In this document: in pieces, positions 7,075 through 8,701 of the stretch
How the letters are laid out: each line of letters begins with the position of its first letter
Position numbering within the stretch: the stretch's first letter is position 1
Assembly: GCA_046263055.1 (NCBI GenBank)
Contig: JBHELO010000081.1
Span: forward strand, 1 to 8,701
Length of the DNA stretch: 8,701 nt
From: DATAQC01 sp046263055
GTDB lineage: Bacteria > Actinomycetota > Acidimicrobiia > Acidimicrobiales > AC-14
Direction of reading: 5' to 3'
Program-made: the position numbers and the translations under genes
The notes under the pieces: generated by a model
What the model was told of the DNA's origin: nothing
The model's database searches: none
The model's input: only the letters and a program-made list of their open reading frames with translations

Positions 7075-7687
7075 CCGCCTGGTGGCGGTGCTGGGCACGG
7101 CCACCGACGTGGGCAAGACGTGGGTCGGGGCCGAGGTGCTCGCCCGCCTGCGGGCCGCCGGGGTGCGGGTGGCGGCCCGCAAGCCGGCCCAGTCGTTCGC
7201 CCCCGGCGACGGTGCCACCGACGCCGACGTGCTGGCCGCCGCCACCGGCGAGTCGCCCGAGGTCGTGTGCCCGCCCCACCGCTGGTACGAGGTGCCCATG
7301 GCCCCGCCCATGGCCGCCGACGCCCTGGGCCGCCCGCCCGTGCGCCTGGCCGAACTGCTCGGTGAGCTGGCCTGGCCCGACGGGGTGGCGGTGGGATGGG
7401 TGGAGACGGTGGGCGGGCCCCGGTCGCCGGTGGCGGCCGACGCCGACAGCGCCTCGCTGGCCGCCGCCCTGCGCCCGGACCTGGTCGTGCTGGTGGCCGG
7501 CGCCGGCCTGGGCGCGGTGAACGCCGTCCTCCTCTCGGCCCCGTCGGTGGCCCGCCCGACGGTGGTGGTCCTCAACCGGTGGGACGAGGCCGACGATCTC
7601 CACCGCCGCAACCGCGACTGGCTGGCCCGGGCCGGCCTGGACGTGGTCACGGGGGCCCACGACGTGGCCGCTCGCCTGCTGCGCTGA
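7064..7687 (+). CDS. bioD: ATP-dependent dethiobiotin synthetase BioD (divergent)
   Basis: BioD closes the ureido ring of biotin, using ATP and CO2 to turn DAPA into dethiobiotin. The 207 residues are slightly short for the family. The P-loop is GTATDVGKT (11-19), followed by the KP motif at K40-P41 with S44, acidic D53 and D55, a PxAPP segment near 78-82, VETVGG (113-118) where most members have VEGAGG, GLGAVN late in the protein, and VVLNRW as the nucleotide-base site. The glutamate of the VEGAGG motif is kept (E114), as are the P-loop lysine and K40, so activity is plausible. The histidine usually following the PxxP segment appears replaced. GTG at 7064 overlaps the end of bioF by 11 bases, with no ribosome binding site, so it probably relies on ribosomes finishing bioF. 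No bioB follows. Position in the operon strengthens the call. Confidence 0.9.
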   Translation: MRPDRLVAVLGTATDVGKTWVGAEVLARLRAAGVRVAARKPAQSFAPGDGATDADVLAAATGESPEVVCPPHRWYEVPMAPPMAADALGRPPVRLAELLGELAWPDGVAVGWVETVGGPRSPVAADADSASLAAALRPDLVVLVAGAGLGAVNAVLLSAPSVARPTVVVLNRWDEADDLHRRNRDWLARAGLDVVTGAHDVAARLLR

Positions 7688-7704
7688 GGGGGGTTGCCGG
7701 TTGA

Positions 7705-7720
7705 CCCGGGCGCTTCCGGG
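7705..7720 (+). terminator. Possible weak hairpin after the biotin operon
   Basis: cccgg and ccggg flank a 6-base loop, 17 bases after the bioD stop. The stem is only 5 bp and no T-run follows, so termination here is a guess based on position. Confidence 0.2.
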
Positions 7721-7752
7721 GGACAGTTCCGGGCGGCATTCGTGACTCGCAT

Positions 7753-7759
7753 GGAGGTG
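7753..7759 (+). promoter_or_regulatory. Strong ribosome binding site of the small lipoprotein gene
   Basis: GGAGGTG lies 4 bases before the GTG at 7764, the best Shine-Dalgarno match in the window. It fixes the start of the lipoprotein gene and argues that this short frame is real. Confidence 0.75.
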
Positions 7760-7763
7760 CACC

Positions 7764-8123
7764 GTGTCCAGACGATGGTCGTCCCTGGCGGCGACCGCCC
7801 TCACCGCCGCCGCCCTCTTCGGGTGTGGCACGTCGAAGTCCACCACCGACGCCACCGTGTCGGCGTGCACCGCCGACCCCGGCGGCGGCCGGCCGACGGC
7901 CGAGGGCCAGGTGGTGAACACCTCGTCCAAGACGAGCAGCTTCTTCCTGCGCATCGGCTTCTACGACGCCAGCGGCAACAAGGTCACCGACGGCGTGGAC
8001 CAGGTGGGCAGCATCGACCCCGGCAAGGGCGGCCCCTGGCACGCCACCGGCGTGCAGGACGCCAAGGGCCCCCTGACCTGCAAGGTGGTGACCCTCCGCC
8101 GCACGGTGGCCGTCGGCGGCTGA
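7764..8123 (+). CDS. Small secreted lipoprotein with FxLYD-like domain, function unknown
   Basis: The 119-residue product starts with a signal peptide: basic residues RR at 3-4, a hydrophobic Ala/Leu stretch at 7-20, and a lipobox-like LFGC with C21 as the lipidated cysteine. Phe at the -2 position is slightly off the usual lipobox. After a Ser/Thr-rich spacer, residues about 45-112 resemble the FxLYD fold: GQVVNTSSKTSSFFLRIGFYD, split here as GQVVNTSSKT (48-57) and FFLRIGFYD (60-68), then DPGKGGPW (85-92). Two cysteines, C35 and C106, could form a disulfide outside the membrane. FxLYD proteins are surface or secreted proteins without a settled role. It lies 76 bases after bioD with its own strong ribosome binding site, so it is probably not part of the biotin pathway. 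It converges on lepA with 39 bases between stops. Confidence 0.82.
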   Translation: MSRRWSSLAATALTAAALFGCGTSKSTTDATVSACTADPGGGRPTAEGQVVNTSSKTSSFFLRIGFYDASGNKVTDGVDQVGSIDPGKGGPWHATGVQDAKGPLTCKVVTLRRTVAVGG

Positions 8124-8127
8124 CGGC
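8109..8127. terminator. Possible hairpin between converging genes
   Basis: gccgtc (8109-8114) and gacggc (8122-8127) are perfectly complementary around a 7-base loop and span the lipoprotein stop codon. No T-run follows on either strand. Its place between two converging genes is the main reason to suggest a terminator. Confidence 0.25.
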
Positions 8128-8162
8128 GGTCAGGCGAACGAAGCCAGCACCGAGGAGGGGCG

Positions 8163-8701
8163 CTACTCGTCCAGGCGCAGAGCGGAGATGAAGGCCTCCT
8201 GGGGGACCTCCACCCGGCCGATGCTCTTCATCCGCCGCTTGCCCTCCTTCTGCTTCTCGAGGAGCTTGTGCTTGCGGGTGATGTCGCCGCCGTAGCACTT
8301 GGCGATGACGTCCTTGCGGCGGGCCTTCACCGTCTGGCGGGCGATGATGCGCCCGCCGACGGTGGCCTGGATGGGCACGTCGAAGAGCTGGCGGGGGATC
8401 AGCTCGCGGAGCTTCTCGGTCATCTTGCGGCCGTAGTCGTAGGCCTTGGACTTGGAGATGATCGTGCTGAAGGCGTCGGCGGCCACACCGTTGAGGAGCA
8501 CGTCGATCTTCACCAGGTAGCTGCGCTCGTAGCCGGCGGGCTCGTAGTCCAGGCTGGCGTAGCCCTTCGTGCGCCTCTTGAGCTGGTCGAACAAGTCCAC
8601 CACCACCTCGGCCAGGGGAATGCGGTACACGAGCTCCACCCGCTCGGGGGAGAGGTACTCCATCTTCTGCATCTCGCCCCGGCGGGACTGGCACAGCTCC
8701 A
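8163..8701 (-). CDS. lepA: Elongation factor 4 (LepA), C-terminal 179 residues, start beyond window
   Basis: LepA (EF4) is a ribosome-associated GTPase implicated in translation and ribosome assembly under stress. Only the C-terminal part is present. The G domain and domain II lie outside the window to the right. Visible are the end of the EF-G-domain-V-like region (ELCQSRRGEMQKMEYL at the window edge, then IPLAEVVVDLFDQLK and GYASLDYE), and the LepA-specific C-terminal domain with LIPRQLFDVPIQATVGGRII, AKCYGGDITRKHKLLEKQKE and VEVPQEAFISAL before the TAG at 8163-8165. The KCYGGDxxRKxKLL block is diagnostic of LepA. The frame is open to the window edge with no internal stop, so there is no sign of damage. 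lepA lies near hrcA in many bacteria; here the biotin genes stand between them on the other strand. Confidence 0.98.
   Translation of the reverse strand, partial: ELCQSRRGEMQKMEYLSPERVELVYRIPLAEVVVDLFDQLKRRTKGYASLDYEPAGYERSYLVKIDVLLNGVAADAFSTIISKSKAYDYGRKMTEKLRELIPRQLFDVPIQATVGGRIIARQTVKARRKDVIAKCYGGDITRKHKLLEKQKEGKRRMKSIGRVEVPQEAFISALRLDE

Noticed and set aside
5962..7752. A 596-codon minus-strand open frame across bioF and bioD
   Set aside because: It lies antisense to two genes with clear family motifs. Long open antisense frames are expected at this GC content, and the translation is low-complexity His, Gly, Arg and Ala.

Overview
The window is chromosomal DNA from a very GC-rich bacterium. 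GC is well above 70% by eye, coding third positions are almost always G or C, and seven of the nine genes whose start is visible begin with GTG. The gene content points to Actinomycetota: a BldD-type regulator carrying the cyclic-di-GMP signature, the hrcA-dnaJ-rsmE cluster typical of that phylum, and LepA. A deep non-Streptomyces branch such as Acidimicrobiia fits the composition, but this placement is an impression, not a computed result.

Layout. On the minus strand, reading right to left, lie the C-terminal part of lepA (8701-8163), then a response-regulator gene (4586-3891), hrcA (3604-2552), dnaJ (2541-1384), rsmE (1371-622) and the first 179 codons of a bldD-like gene (538 to the window edge). 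On the plus strand, between lepA and the response regulator, are three overlapping biotin genes, bioA/bioK (4650-5951), bioF (5944-7074) and bioD (7064-7687), followed by a small FxLYD-like lipoprotein gene (7764-8123) that converges on lepA. No mobile element, CRISPR array, tRNA or rRNA was seen. The longest stretch without a gene is 3605-3890.

How the genes work together. hrcA, dnaJ and rsmE form a tight stress and ribosome-maintenance operon: heat-shock repressor, Hsp40 co-chaperone and 16S rRNA m3U1498 methyltransferase. The biotin genes carry pimeloyl thioester plus alanine through KAPA and DAPA to dethiobiotin. They overlap by 8 and 11 bases, which implies translational coupling. bioB and the pimeloyl-forming genes are not in the window. 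Motifs in the aminotransferase resemble the lysine-using BioK type rather than the SAM-using BioA type, and both BioF and BioD depart from textbook motifs.

Most interesting signals. The gap upstream of hrcA lacks a CIRCE operator. Instead it holds (i) three copies of a 14-bp palindrome, GGTCCGATCGGACC, at exactly 23-bp spacing and (ii) a long inverted repeat with a second palindrome in its loop. The bldD-like protein keeps the exact RxD-x8-RxxD cyclic-di-GMP motif.
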